NCBI GenBank assembly: GCA_904066235.2
Contig: CAJFCV020000005.1
Coordinates: 1,488,001 to 1,552,000 of the forward strand
Reading direction: 5' to 3'
Origin: Bursaphelenchus xylophilus
Taxonomy: Eukaryota; Nematoda; Chromadorea; Rhabditida; Aphelenchoididae
Length of the DNA stretch: 64,000 bases
A program made the position numbers and the translations under genes. The notes below the pieces were generated by a model. It worked only from the letters and a program-made list of their open reading frames with translations, was not told the origin of the DNA and ran no database searches. Below are positions 11,622 to 22,682 of the stretch, piece after piece. Every line of letters begins with the position of its first letter. Position 1 is the stretch's first letter.

Positions 11622-14547
11622 GCCTTGAGACAGAGTTGGGAAAAATTGGTTTTTAAAGTTGATTTACAGGAAAAAAACGATCAAAAGTCTCCGCCGAATA
11701 CACCGCATTCCGCGTCGGCGTAGAAGAAAATCTTTTTAGACAAAAAACCGTATATATCCTTGTTTCTAATGCAAAAAAATTTTTTTGGATATCGTGACTG
11801 CGCGCCGAGAAATCGACGAAACCTTTCCGCGCAATTTCTTGAAACACCCTGTATTGTAGCGCCCAAGAGCGACGCTCAGATTTCGATGAAACTTGGCACA
11901 AAATTTTTTTGAGTAGCACGTGGTCCTGCCGTGTGTTCCAAATTGAAATTTGAGCCTTCGATGGACTTTTTATCGGGCTGTATCACAATTTTTTAGGGCT
12001 GCATTGATAAGTATGTAAAATAAAAAAAAATACAGGGGGGCAATTATATTGTACTCCCCAAGTGGGAAGCTCAGATTTTGATGAAACTTGGCACAAATTT
12101 AAAATAATTTTTTCTAACACATATGCGAGATTTTTAGCTTGCGGTTTGCAAAAAAAAATTGAGATTTTTAGATCGAAAGTTGGAAAAAATGTAAACTTTT
12201 TTTCGAATTTCTCCATGAAAAGTTTCATGTCTATTTCTATCATAGAGGGTGATGTTTCCACAAAAAACAAATTTTTTTCACGCGAAACTGGCAAAGATAT
12301 CGCCAAAAAGTGTTTTTCTCTCTGACCACTCCGCATTTTGTGCACTCTCTCGTGAGAAGTTCTGTGAAACACTTTTTGGCTATACTCCGCGTACAATGTT
12401 TTGACCCCCCTTCTAACTCGGTCCAAAGTGTACCAATTGGGACCAAATTTGGTATGTAGTCTACTCACAGGCTAGTAACAAAAAACAATATGGCAGGACA
12501 TACCTTATAGTTGAATTTCAAAATCTAAGGGCAATTTTCAAAAATCACCTTAAAAAATCGAGGAAAAAGTTTTGACCCCCCTTAAAAAAAAGTTAGATAT
12601 CGCCAGCGGATGCCACGCAAACCTATTGTAATCGACGTCCCATACCTGAATACAGGTTAATAAATGGTTTTCCGATGAATTCTTCGTTGCATTTGAGGAT
12701 TCAACGCGTTAAACCGTTTTTGATGTAGAGGTGCCCAAAATGGTAAAAATCTTGCCCTAACGTTTTCCTAGAGCTCTAAATTGGGTTTATATTATGTTAT
12801 TTAGACCTGTATTTACCTTCTCCTTTCGATAACAGTGCATGGTGGCCTGGCGGTGTAGATTCGGCAGACACCCTCTTGTCATGCCCAGCTTTGGTGAGCC
12901 ATTTGCTCTTTGACTCAAGGTCCAGACGTGGTCGTTAGGTCCTCAATGTAATCCTGAGACTCCTATTTACTCTCAGTAATGTAAAATGTTTTGATTTGAC
13001 ACGTTTTGTAATGGGTTTCATTCACCTTAATCTTAAGTTTGCCGTTACTGTAGATGACCCCGAGTACGATGACATCCCCACCTCCCATTTGGCGTTTCAT
13101 ACGTCTCAAATGAGTATGGTGGGTGCTGTAGCGTCTTAAATTACCTGGTCCATCAAATGAAAGCCGTTTTTGGTGGCTAAAAATCCATTTGAAAAGCGCG
13201 GGTTTTTCGTTAAGGTGCAGATCGGCGAAGTTGCGCCTGCAAACCATATGAGACCGTGTCAGCGGGAGTCTATTCTTTGTTTGAGAGTAAGTAGGGGTCT
13301 CAGGATTACATTGAGGACCTAACGAAAACATCTCGACCTTGAGTAAAAGAGCAAATGGCTTACCAAGGCTGGGCATGACAAGCGGGTATCTGCCGAATCT
13401 ACACCGCCAGGCCACCATGCACTGTTATCGAAAGGAGAAGGTAAATACAGGTCTAAATAACATAATATAAACCCAATTTAGAGCTCTAGGAAAACGCTAG
13501 GGCAAGATTTTTATCATTTTGGGCACCTCTACGTCAAAAACGGTTTAACGCGTTGAATCCTCAAATGCAACGAAGCATTCAACGGAAAATTATTTATTAA
13601 CCTGTATTCAGGCATGGGACGTCAATTGCAGTAGGTTTGGGCGACACCCGCTGGCGATATCTAACTTTTTTTCAAGGGGGGTCAAAACTTTTTCCCCGAT
13701 TTTTTAAGGTGATTTTTGAAAATTGCCCCTGGATCTTGAAATACAACAAAATGGTTTGTCTTGCTATGTTATTTTTTGTTACTAGCCTGTAAGTAGACTA
13801 CATACCAAATTTGGTCCCAATTGGTACACTTTAGGCCGAGTTAGAAGGGGGGTCAAAACATTGTACGCGGAGTATATATCTCTGTCAGTTTTGCGGGGAA
13901 AAAATTGATTTTTTGTGAAAACATTACCCTGTATGGTAGAAATAGTTATAAAATTTTTCATGGAGAAATCCGAAAAAAAAATTTTTACATTTTTTCCGAT
14001 TTTTGATATAAAAATCTCGATTTTTTGTAAGCTAAAAATCTCGCATATGTCTTAGAAAAAATTATTCTCAATTTGCGCCAAGTTTCATCAAAATGTGAGC
14101 GTCCCACTTGGGCAGAACAATATAATTTTTCCCCTTACTTTTTTTTATTTTGCATACTTATCAATGCAGCTCAAAAAAATTGTAATACAGCCCCGATAAA
14201 AGGTCCATCGAAGCCTCAAATTTCAATTTGGAACACGCGGCGAGACCACGTGCAACTTAAAAAAAATTGTGCCAAGTTTCATGAAAATCCGAGCGTCCCA
14301 TTTGGGCGCTACAATACAGGGTGTTTCAAGAAATTGCGCGGAAAGTTTTCGTCGATTTCTCGGCGCTCAGCCACGATATTCAAAAAATTTTTTTTGCAGT
14401 AGAAAGAAGGATATGGGCGGTTTTTTGACTAAAAAGGTTTCTTTCTACGCCGACGCGGAATGCGGTGTATTCGGCGGAGACTTTTGATCGCTTTTTCCGC
14501 TGTAAATCAACTTTAAAATAAACCCCTTTCCCAACTCTGTCTCAAGG
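11622..14547. mobile_element. 2.9 kb inverted-repeat (foldback) element with mariner core
   Basis: Two arms of about 1.3 kb (11622 to ~12975 and ~13265 to 14547) are inverted copies around a ~290-bp spacer. Matching landmarks: CCTTGAGACAGAGTTGGG against CCCAACTCTGTCTCAAGG at the outer edge; GAATACACCGCATTCCGCG against its complement near 14460; CTGGCGGTGTAGATTCGGC against its complement near 13400. The spacer contains the remnant of a Tc1/mariner transposase. Both arms also hold an outward-facing CAGGGTGTTTCAAG end and pieces of the GTGCGAC-TCAGATTT MITE family, so the arms are themselves composite. Confidence 0.75.
12963..13418 (-). pseudogene. Tc1/mariner transposase fragment
   Basis: The minus-strand reading contains a stretch resembling the catalytic-core region of Tc1-like transposases: FDGPGNLRRYSTH, then RRMKRQMGGGDVIVLGVIYS, then NGKLKIKV. 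In intact relatives this aligns with the FNLDGPDG...YWHD and GGGSVMVWGA motifs. The acidic residue expected before the DGP segment is not in place, and the N-terminal DNA-binding part and the rest of the DDE domain are missing. It lies in the spacer and inner right arm of the large inverted repeat. A decayed transposase fragment is the best reading, not a functional gene. Confidence 0.5.
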
Positions 14548-14685
14548 GCTCCCCTTAATTTTTTTATTTTGCATACTTATCAATGCAGCCCTAAAAAATT
14601 GTAATACAGCGCCGATAAAAGGTCCATCGAAGCCTCAAATTTCAATTTGGAACACGCGGCGGGACCACGTGCCGTCTGCTCAAAC
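14140..14685. repeat. Direct duplication of a ~115-bp block
   Basis: The block at about 14145-14262 (TTTTGCATACTTATCAATGC, then GGTCCATCGAAGCCTCAAAT) recurs almost unchanged at about 14562-14678. An inverted relative lies at 11915-12030. The three copies mark rearrangement at the right edge of the large inverted repeat. Confidence 0.7.
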
Positions 14686-15610
14686 ATTCCCCCCCTCGTG
14701 TGTTGCACAAGGGGATTGTTTAATTTCTTTTTTACGATTTACTCTCTCACAATTAAAAGAATTAAAAGTGAAGTTTCGATTCTAAGCCCAATATCCTCCC
14801 TGAGGCCAAGATATGGCCAAAAATAACCTTTCTCTGACCGCCCTCCGCATTTCGCGTACTCTCTCGGCGGCAAAGATCGTTCAATATCTCGGCTGTTCGT
14901 GCAAATCGCGAGCTGAAATTTGCAGGAATTGATATGTGCTCTATAGCCAGTGTGTGTGCAAAATTTGAATTATTTTTGAGACTAATTTTTTTTTGAAAAA
15001 AAAATTTTTTTCCAAAAAAAAATTTTTTATTTTTTTTGACTGGATCAAAACTAAGCTTGGCAGAAGTTAGAAATAAAAAACATTGATAACCCCTTTGTTT
15101 GATTCCCCGCCTGTCGCATGTCAATCGGTTATATGCTGACCCCGAAAAAAGGACACGGTCCGTCGGGTTCGAATTCTCCCCCCAATCAAAGAACCTCGGA
15201 AAATTTATCAACCCCAGTTTTCTTCAAATTTTGCAGATAAACTCTCCACAGGTCACATAGTAGTTCGCAAAACTTTTAGCTCATCATTTGCGCTGAGAGC
15301 CGGGATATTCAACGACCTTTGCGGCCGAGAGAGTACGGGAAATGAGGAGAGTGGTCAGAGAAAAGATTTTTTTCTGTTGTAAACTTGCTAGTTTCGCGTG
15401 AGAAAATTGGTTTTTTCTTGTGGAAATTGTTTCTCTTGACAGTAGAAAAAGCCATTTCGAAATAGAGCTGGATTTTTTTTAAATTGGCCAAATCCGAGAG
15501 TTTGACCAAATTTCGAAATTTTTTTGCCAGTTTGGATACAAAAAACCATGTCTATGTCTACCATAGAGGGTAATGTTTCCACAAAAACCAATTTTTTCCA
15601 CACGAAACTG
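14686..15610. other. Repeat-derived spacer
   Basis: No gene. Fragments of the element family seen at 15611-16782 recur here: GCCAAAAATAACCTTTCTCT-type blocks with TCTCGGCGGCAAAGATCGTT near 14818-14945. They are separated by homopolymer-rich sequence. A GGTTCGAATTC at about 15169 looks tRNA-like locally, but no cloverleaf can be built around it. Confidence 0.5.
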
Positions 15611-16782
15611 CCAGTTTATCTATTTGAGACATTTTATACGACCAAACCTATCCAAACATGTTTCATCGTATAAAATGGTCTTTTATGAAGTATGTCCACA
15701 TTACGGCAATTTCTACCGTAGATGATAATATTTCCACAAAAAATCAGTTTTCTCAACGCGAAACTGGCCAAGATATGGCCAAAAATAACCTTTCTCTAAC
15801 CGCCCTCCGCATTTCGCGTACTCTCTCATCCGCAAAGATTGTTGAATATCTCGGCTGTTCGTGCAAATTGCGAGCTGAAATTTGCAGGAATTGATATGTG
15901 GTGTGTGCACAATGTGCGTGCAAAATTTCAAGGAAATCTGAAAAAATTTTTTTTCGAAAATTTTTTTTTTGCAAAAAAAATTTTTGTTTCAAAGATAAAA
16001 ATTACAGCGAAAAAAGTTTTCGTGTAGTGTCTAGAAAATTCACTGCGATAAGGGAGGCCGGTCAGAGGCCGAGAGAAAAGTCCAGAAGTGCATTTTTCCG
16101 AACTCTTTTTCGTCTTTTCAAAGTCTCTCTGCCCTCCAAAAAAGAGAGTTTTTCGAAAAAAAAAGAAATGATTTGTTATCCCCTTGGTCTTTTTTCATCT
16201 TTTTTCGGGGCAAAGTCCACACAGAACTTGTTTTTCACCGAATTTATCGTGTTTATTTTGGGATATTATGCCTGTTCGATTTATTTCGTATTTTTTGTAA
16301 TAAAAAAAAATATTGTTGTTTTTTAAAAGTGATTTTTGTCATAATCTTTTTCGTGCAGACAATTCTTGAGTAACAAAAGAGATTTCTGGTCTGAGAAGCT
16401 GTTGTTTTTGCACTCAAAACTAGTTTAATTTTTTTTTTGAAAAAAAAAATTTGTCTCAAAAATGATTCAAATTTTGCACACAAAATGGGTATAGGGCACA
16501 TATCAATTCCTGCAAATTTCAGCTCGCAATTTGCACGAACAGCCGAGATATTGAACGATCTTTGCCGCCGAGAGAGTACGCGAAATGCGGAGAGCGGTCA
16601 GAGAAAGGTTATTTTTGGCCATATCTTGGCCAGTTTCGTGAGGAAAAAAATGATTTTTTGTGGGAATATTATACTCTACGGTAGAAATTGCCGTAATGTG
16701 GACATATTTCATAAAAGACCATTTTATACGATGAAACATGTTTGGATAGGTTTGGTCGTATAAAATGTCTCAAATAAATAAA
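15611..16782. mobile_element. Inverted-repeat element, arms ~290 bp
   Basis: The left arm (15611-15905) and right arm (16498-16782) are inverted copies. Both contain GAGACATTTTATACGACCAA, a long block around CATGTTTCATCGTATAAAA, and the TATCTCGGCTGTTCGTGCAA segment. The 590-bp middle has no coding character. Arms share sequence with fragments at 14800-14950, 17600-17870 and 35340-35470, so this is one member of a dispersed family. Confidence 0.7.
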
Positions 16783-17494
16783 TGCCAGTTTCGTGAGGAA
16801 AAAAATTGAGTTTTTGTGGAAATATTGTACTCTACGGTAGAAACAAGCATGATATTTTTCATGTGAAAATTTGCAAAAAAAAATTTTGAAATTTTCACCA
16901 ACTTTTGGATAAAAAATCTCAAAAAAACCTCGGTTTTTTCTGCAAAGCGCGAACTAGGAGTGTCGCATATGTCTTAGAAAAAATTATTCTAAATTTGTGC
17001 CAAGTTTTATCAAATTCTGAACAGAAAAATTTTTGGTCAAAAAAAATTTTTTTTTATTTTTTTTAATTTTTTATTTATTTTTGTTTTGAGATTTTCCGAC
17101 TTTACTATTTTTATTGTCCATTATTTTTTATTGTTTACCGCTCTCCACCCATTTTTCCGTCCAATTTGGTGACTAATTTCGTCGTTTGATTTCCGATGAC
17201 GTCATCCGAAATGATGAAATTTTCGCCGTGAAAGTGCGTCAATGATAACCAGCTCCTCCCCGAACATTTTTGTCACAGTTATCGCTGATTGCTATAAAAA
17301 TTGGGGCCTTTTGTTTCACGCCTTATATTACACTTGATAAATCTTACCCTATTTAAGGTCATTTTTGATGGATTTTTGTGTTTTAAACAGTGGTGTATTC
17401 TCTTACAGACTCTGTAGAGTGATTTTATTAACTTTTGTTTTCTAAAAAATTTTTGTGAGAAATGATTTGTGGGGAAAATTTGCATATTTTGCCT

Positions 17495-17937
17495 ACAGGA
17501 AGTACCCCAAGTGCGATGCTCAGATTTTGATGAAACTTGGCACAAATTTACAGTAATTTTTTTTAAGGCATATGCAAGAATTTTAGCTTGCGTTTTCTCA
17601 GAATTTTTATACGACGAAATCTTTCCAAACATGTTTCATCGTATAAAATTGTCTCTTTGCCATGAAATTTTTTTTTGCTTATTTCTACCGTAAAGAGTAA
17701 TGTTTCCACAAAAAATCAAGCTTTTCCCCGCAAAACCGGCAAGGATACCGCCAAAAATGTTTTTTCTCTGACCGCTCTCCACATTTCTAGTACTCTCTCG
17801 GCAGCAAAGATTGTTGAATATCTCGGCTGTTCGTGCAAATCGCGGGCTGAAATTTTCAGGAATTGATATGTGTTCTATGCACAATGTGTGTGCAAAATTT
17901 AAAGAAAATCTGAGAGTCGCACTTGGGGTACTCGCGG
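17495..17937. mobile_element. MITE of the GTGCGAC/TCAGATTT family
   Basis: The ends are inverted: CAGGAAGTACCCCAAGTGCG on the left and CGCACTTGGGGTACT on the right, each followed inward by the TCAGATTTTGATGAAACTTGGCAC-type block or its degenerate version. At 443 bp it is the same size and family as the complete copy at 39797-40240. No open frame of interest. Confidence 0.65.
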
Positions 17938-18904
17938 TTTAATTTTACCTTATTTTAGGTCATTTTTGGTCATTTTGAGAACTTTTTTTGACGAAATTAC
18001 TAACTAAAAACTTATATTGAGAAAGGAAAGTTTCTAAATAACGTATTTTACCTTATTTTAGGGATCAAAATCAAAAAATCTCGTTTTTTAAAAAACAAAA
18101 ATTTTGCTGAATTTTGTGAAATTTCCAAAAAAATCGTTCTAAAACTCTAACTAAAGCTCGTAAAATTGCTTTGCTCATCAAAATTTCACTTTTTTTGTGT
18201 TTTTTCAATGTTTTCCTTATCACAACAAAGATTACACCTTCTCGATTTTTCCACCCGAATTTCACGTGCCCATGTCAAGGTCTGCAAACGGGTGGAGTAA
18301 ACATATTTTGGACGGGTTGGAAGTTACATTCGTCTGAGCTTCAAGTTTTTTGCCCTTCTGCGACTTTTTGCTTGCTGATTTGATGAGATTTGATGAAAAA
18401 AGTGCAAAAATACGGGTTCCATGGGGTCGGAGATCGCTTCAAGTCTGCTTAAACATACTTTAATCTCCTATTTTCTTAGGCTGTTCAGTTTTTTAGACTA
18501 AAAATTTTCTTATTTTAGAGATCTGATGGTCATGGATAATATAAAAAGTTTTCCAAAAATTTGAAAATTAGTGTTTAGGCTGCTTTTTTACCTTGTTTTT
18601 CAATTTTCTCTTCATTTGTATCCTTTTACAACCCGTTTAACCCGTTTTTCGGTCTTGCAACAGAATGCCAAGAATGGCGGGAATTTGAATTTTTTCAAAC
18701 TATGATACCCGGAATTGTCAAAAAATTAATTTTTCCGACTGATTGATTGTACGCGTAACTATTCCAGACGTATTTTACCATTACACTTCACAAAAAATCG
18801 CGATTTCTCATCAATTTGTCTACTAAATACAATATAATTAAATCAACCATTTGACTTGCAGACACACGCCTTTTACCCAAACCCCGCTTTGTTCGCACAC
18901 GGTA
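17938..18904. other. AT-rich spacer, 5' flank of the next gene
   Basis: No coding exon recognised. An unpaired splice acceptor (TTTGACTTGCAG, ending at 18861) precedes the next start codon by 43 bases and is a candidate spliced-leader addition site for the gene starting at 18905. Confidence 0.5.
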
Positions 18905-20300
18905 ATGGTTGTTGAATGTGGAGTGGCGCCAACTGGACTACCGTACTCCAAGCCGACCAGTCCGAGAGGAATGAGATCCACCAAGTCCCGGGGAATAATT
19001 CACTCGGTTTTGGAGAAAGGGACGGCCCGATTGATCTGCGATGAAGATTTCAGGACTCTTCGAGTGAGTTAGACATGCTTTATAGTGGTTTTAAAGGGGT
19101 TTTTGGGACTTTCAAGTTTTCGTGGTGGGACCCAAAATTTGGAATTTTAGCGACAAGAAATGGTCAAAAAATCGTTGCAATAAAATTTACAACGCTTTAT
19201 GGGAGTTTATTCTCTCTTGCGGCCTCGTTTTTACCTTAAGATAGAATTCTCAGGTTTTCGTGGTGGGACCCGAAATATGGAATTTTTACCGACAAACTGG
19301 CCAAAAATCGTTGCAATAAAATTTACAACGCTTTATGGGAGGTTATTCTGTGTTACAGACTCGTTTTTTACATAAAACAAAGTCTGAAGTTTTCGTGGTG
19401 GGACCCAGAATTCGCAATTTTCAGCTAAAAATATTGAAAATGACACAGTTATGCGATGCATCACAATGAAAAAGGCATTTTACTGCTTCAAACACGCTTT
19501 TTAAAGACTAAAATTGAGATTTCAGGTTTTCGTTGTGGGACTCAGATTTTTTTCCAAAAGCTTCAAAACTGTCAAAAAATATTTCCCTTTTCTTTCAGGG
19601 CATTCTCATAACCGACAATGATGACACATTTTCCATTTTTGGCACACTCAGAAGTCATGAAGACCCCTCAACCAGCCACGAATTCCCCATGGATATTACT
19701 ATTGTTGATGGCGACACCGCCGACAGATACGAATTGCTGGCCGTGAACGTGACGCTCGACCACTTCCAGCATCCCGTCACCTTGGCTGAGCACACGGTCA
19801 TCAAGATTGATCATCCCGCCTTCAAGTTTCACACTACCGAAGTTTTGATCGGAAATAAGTAAGAAGATGGCGGAAATCGTCCGCAAAATAGGTCGAAGAT
19901 GATGAACAAAGATCACAGAGATCACAAAAAACACTTGGGTCATCTATTTTTATCCGGTTTCACCTGTTTATGACCTTTTTTCATCTGTTTTTGACCAAAA
20001 ATATTATAGGTATCAAGTGTAATATAAATTTTTGATCGCTACGCAAAAATTAACGTCTATATGAACTTGAAATGACCCTCAATGCTATCTATATTCAATT
20101 TCAGAGCCGATGTGGCCATTCATCGCTTCATTGATCCGAAATTTTCGCACGAAAACGAGAAAAAAGTCCTGGTGGGTCAGATGACTTTGAAGGTGGTTGC
20201 GCAAGAACGCACTGCTCCCACAACCCGACGACTCTCCGAATGCTTGTCTCCAAGCTGTACCGAGGAGGTTATCGAACAGACCGACGACTTTTTGGCCTGA
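18905..20300 (+). CDS. Unrecognised conserved-looking protein, ~205 aa
   Basis: I do not recognise the family. Three exons (18905-19063, 19599-19858, 20105-20300) join in frame with good nematode splice signals (TTTCTTTCAG and ATTTCAG acceptors). Codon use is GC-richer than the flanks, as in neighbouring real genes. The start chosen is the first ATG after a probable spliced-leader acceptor at 18861. The middle exon is rich in Asp/His and beta-branched residues (DNDDTFSIFGTLRSHEDP, then ITIVDGDTADRYELL), suggesting a beta-rich domain. The C-terminus is charged with a CLSPSC pair. No signal peptide or membrane segment. A poly(A) signal AATAAA is at 20407-20412. Intron 1 holds three copies of the TTTCGTGGTGGGACCC motif. 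Confidence 0.65.
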
Positions 20301-20652
20301 TCCATTGTACTATACCCGCATCTTTTCAGTTGAGCTTCCTACTCCATGACAATTGATTTTTTTTTGTTAAATTGTTTTGCTATTTTGCAAATTTGCTAAA
20401 GAATAGAATAAAGATTGTTTTAGAATAAAAAAAAAAAAAGTTGATAAAAACTAAAAATTGTTGGAAAATTATATTACACATGACGACAGGTGTGTAAATT
20501 GACAAAAAATCGGTGAAAATCGCAAAATTTTTTGGCAAAATACTATCTAGAAAAACAAACAAGCCAAAAGCTCTCATTATACTTCCTACATGAATAAACT
20601 CAAGATTTATTTTTCAACTAATTGACTGTTGATTACTCTAAAACATCTAAAT

Positions 20653-21556
20653 TCAGGCCTTGGCGTCGGCGAGAGCGGCTTGACGTTTGGCCTCCTCCTT
20701 TCTCTTGGCATCACGCTCAGCAAGGTATTCCTTCTCTCTAAAGACAGAATTCAATAATGTAATTGAAGGACTTACTCGTTGGCAACTTCAGCAATCAGAT
20801 CATCCAAAGTTTTGCCCTCGAGCACTGTTTGGACGGAACTCTCCACCTTGGCTTGTTCGAATTTCACATCGAGTTTGCTGACAACATCCGAGCTGGCTAG
20901 TTTGTATTTTTGGGCGAGTTTGTTGAGTTGGTCGTCGAGCTTCTTCTTGATTTCGGGAGAGGTGTTGACAAGAGATCCACCGGCGGCCCTAGAATTGAAA
21001 GAGTTAGAAACTAGTTAGCAAATCTTCTGTTCACTGCAAAAGGACCTTCAAATCCCCAATATTAAAATAAAGCCGACAGTTTATCTTGATGTAAAGTATG
21101 GTTAAAATAACAAAAATTGATGCTTAAATTTTCAAAAACCTCGGTAAACCACTAATACATTCAATGACAAGGGCTTTTTGTAGCTACCAAGTGCCTATCT
21201 CGTCCTGCCGAAAAGGTTTATCAACTATTTCTTACAAAGTCCTATCCAGCTATGAATGGATAATATAAAAACGCCAAATCTGATGAAAACCTCAAAATTA
21301 AGAGAAGACAAAAATATCCATTAGCAAAACAATCTAGTTGAGCAACTATAAACGTTCAGTAACGCAACACCAGAAAACCACTTTCATCATAAAGCCCTAA
21401 ACTTCCAGAAACACCAAACGATAAAACAACTTACTTTTGCTTGGCGGCCAAGTCCTTGATCTGCTTCAGGAAAGCTTGAGTGACCAGATCGGGCTTGCCC
21501 ATGCGGGAAGACATGCTCAACGAACGTTGAGAGACCAATCCGAAGCGAGCGATCAT
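20653..21556 (-). CDS. atp-4: Mitochondrial ATP synthase coupling factor 6
   Basis: Peripheral-stalk subunit F6 (ATP5J/ATP5PF family) of mitochondrial F1Fo ATP synthase. Three minus-strand exons (21435-21556, 20776-20988, 20653-20737) join to 139 residues. The start MIARFGLVSQRSLSMSSRMG is a basic, serine-rich mitochondrial presequence and follows a TTTTAG acceptor by a few bases, suggesting spliced-leader addition. The conserved family core is visible as DLVTQAFLKQIKDLAAKQKA plus a glycine pair, matching the DPVQKLF.DKIREY...GG pattern of animal F6. A second part ending in an alanine/lysine-rich helix is longer than the mammalian protein, as in nematodes. The 281-bp gap to SMIM12 on the other strand is probably a shared, divergent promoter region. 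Confidence 0.8.
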
Positions 21557-21837
21557 GATCAAGGCTAAAATTATAAGGTTTAATAAAAAATCGCGGCAAA
21601 TTGATAATTCGGCTGGATAAAAACGCGAATTCCGCATCCGTCAACAATACTTTTACCTCAAAAACAGCAACGTAAGGCAAACTCTCGACCAAAATCAAGA
21701 TTGGTCCGTGAAAAAAGAAAAAAGTGGAAACCCAAACGCTAATCGACGAAATGCCACAAATTCGACGAAATGTCACTATTGATGTTTATGCAAAAATATT
21801 TTGTTTTTCGCAAAAAGAATATCAATTAGTGGAAGGC

Positions 21838-22426
21838 ATGTGGTTCGCGCGTCTTTTGGCGTCTGGCCCGACTGGTAAGAGATTTTCCGTTTATTTGTGG
21901 CTTTGATTTTTAGATAGGGACAAGGAGCAGATCAATATCGGGTGTCTCTGACGATTAAGTCGGCGGCTTTATGGAAAAATAAATGCAGTGAAGCATCTTC
22001 GTGGGATTTATAAAGATGTTGATTCATTTTTCTTGACATTGAGAGACTTTCCCTGGGAATACGATGCATTTTTCTGATATTACCTTAGCTTTTGATGTCA
22101 GACAAAGTTTTGGATTTTTCAAAGCCTAAGATAATATCTCTTGACAGGCAAATTCCCCCCAGACCTTCCGTAGGGTGTCTTCTAAGTCCTGATAACAATC
22201 TTTTTTAGCTCAGCGGTACGTCCAGATCTTAACGCTCCCTGTTGCAATAGTCATTGGGACCATCGGTTATTCGATTGAATCTCGAATTTCCAAGCCCCAA
22301 AAGATTGAATATCTCGACGAATCTGTTGTTGAACGAAGAATGAGACGTCAGCTATCGAATCCAGACCGCGACATTACACTGGATCGCGAGAAATTGGCGC
22401 CAGAGACATTGAAAGTCAACCACTGA
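21838..22426 (+). CDS. SMIM12-like small integral membrane protein
   Basis: Two exons (21838-21874 and 22209-22426) join in frame to 84 residues. It matches the SMIM12 (C1orf212) family pattern: a short N-terminus MWFARLLASGPTAQRY, one membrane helix (LTLPVAIVIGTIGYSIES), then a charged tail with the conserved ESVVERRMRRQL and DREKLAPETLKVN segments. The vertebrate protein is about 92 residues with the same order of elements. Its function is poorly known. It is transcribed divergently from atp-4. The assignment rests on recognised motifs only. Confidence 0.72.
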
Positions 22427-22682
22427 CCTCTACTATAATATATTAGTTTTTACCTATTTAGTTTATCATCTTAGCTGGATCTGGTGTTATTTATACGGGC
22501 TATTTGACATACTTTATTAAATTTTTATCCAATTTTTTGTGTCGCTCGTGGAATTATCATGTTTTTGAGCATTTTATATTATACTTGACCCTACGTGCTG
22601 ATTGACGTGAAAAAACCAGATTTTTTAATGTTTTGTTGTGTAGAATGTGATGTAGATTAAAGAGGTTGTAGTTTCAGTCACA

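Noticed and set aside
15060..15200. Possible tRNA around GGGTTCGAATTC
   Set aside because: The T-loop-like word is isolated; no matching acceptor, D-arm or anticodon stem could be built on either strand.
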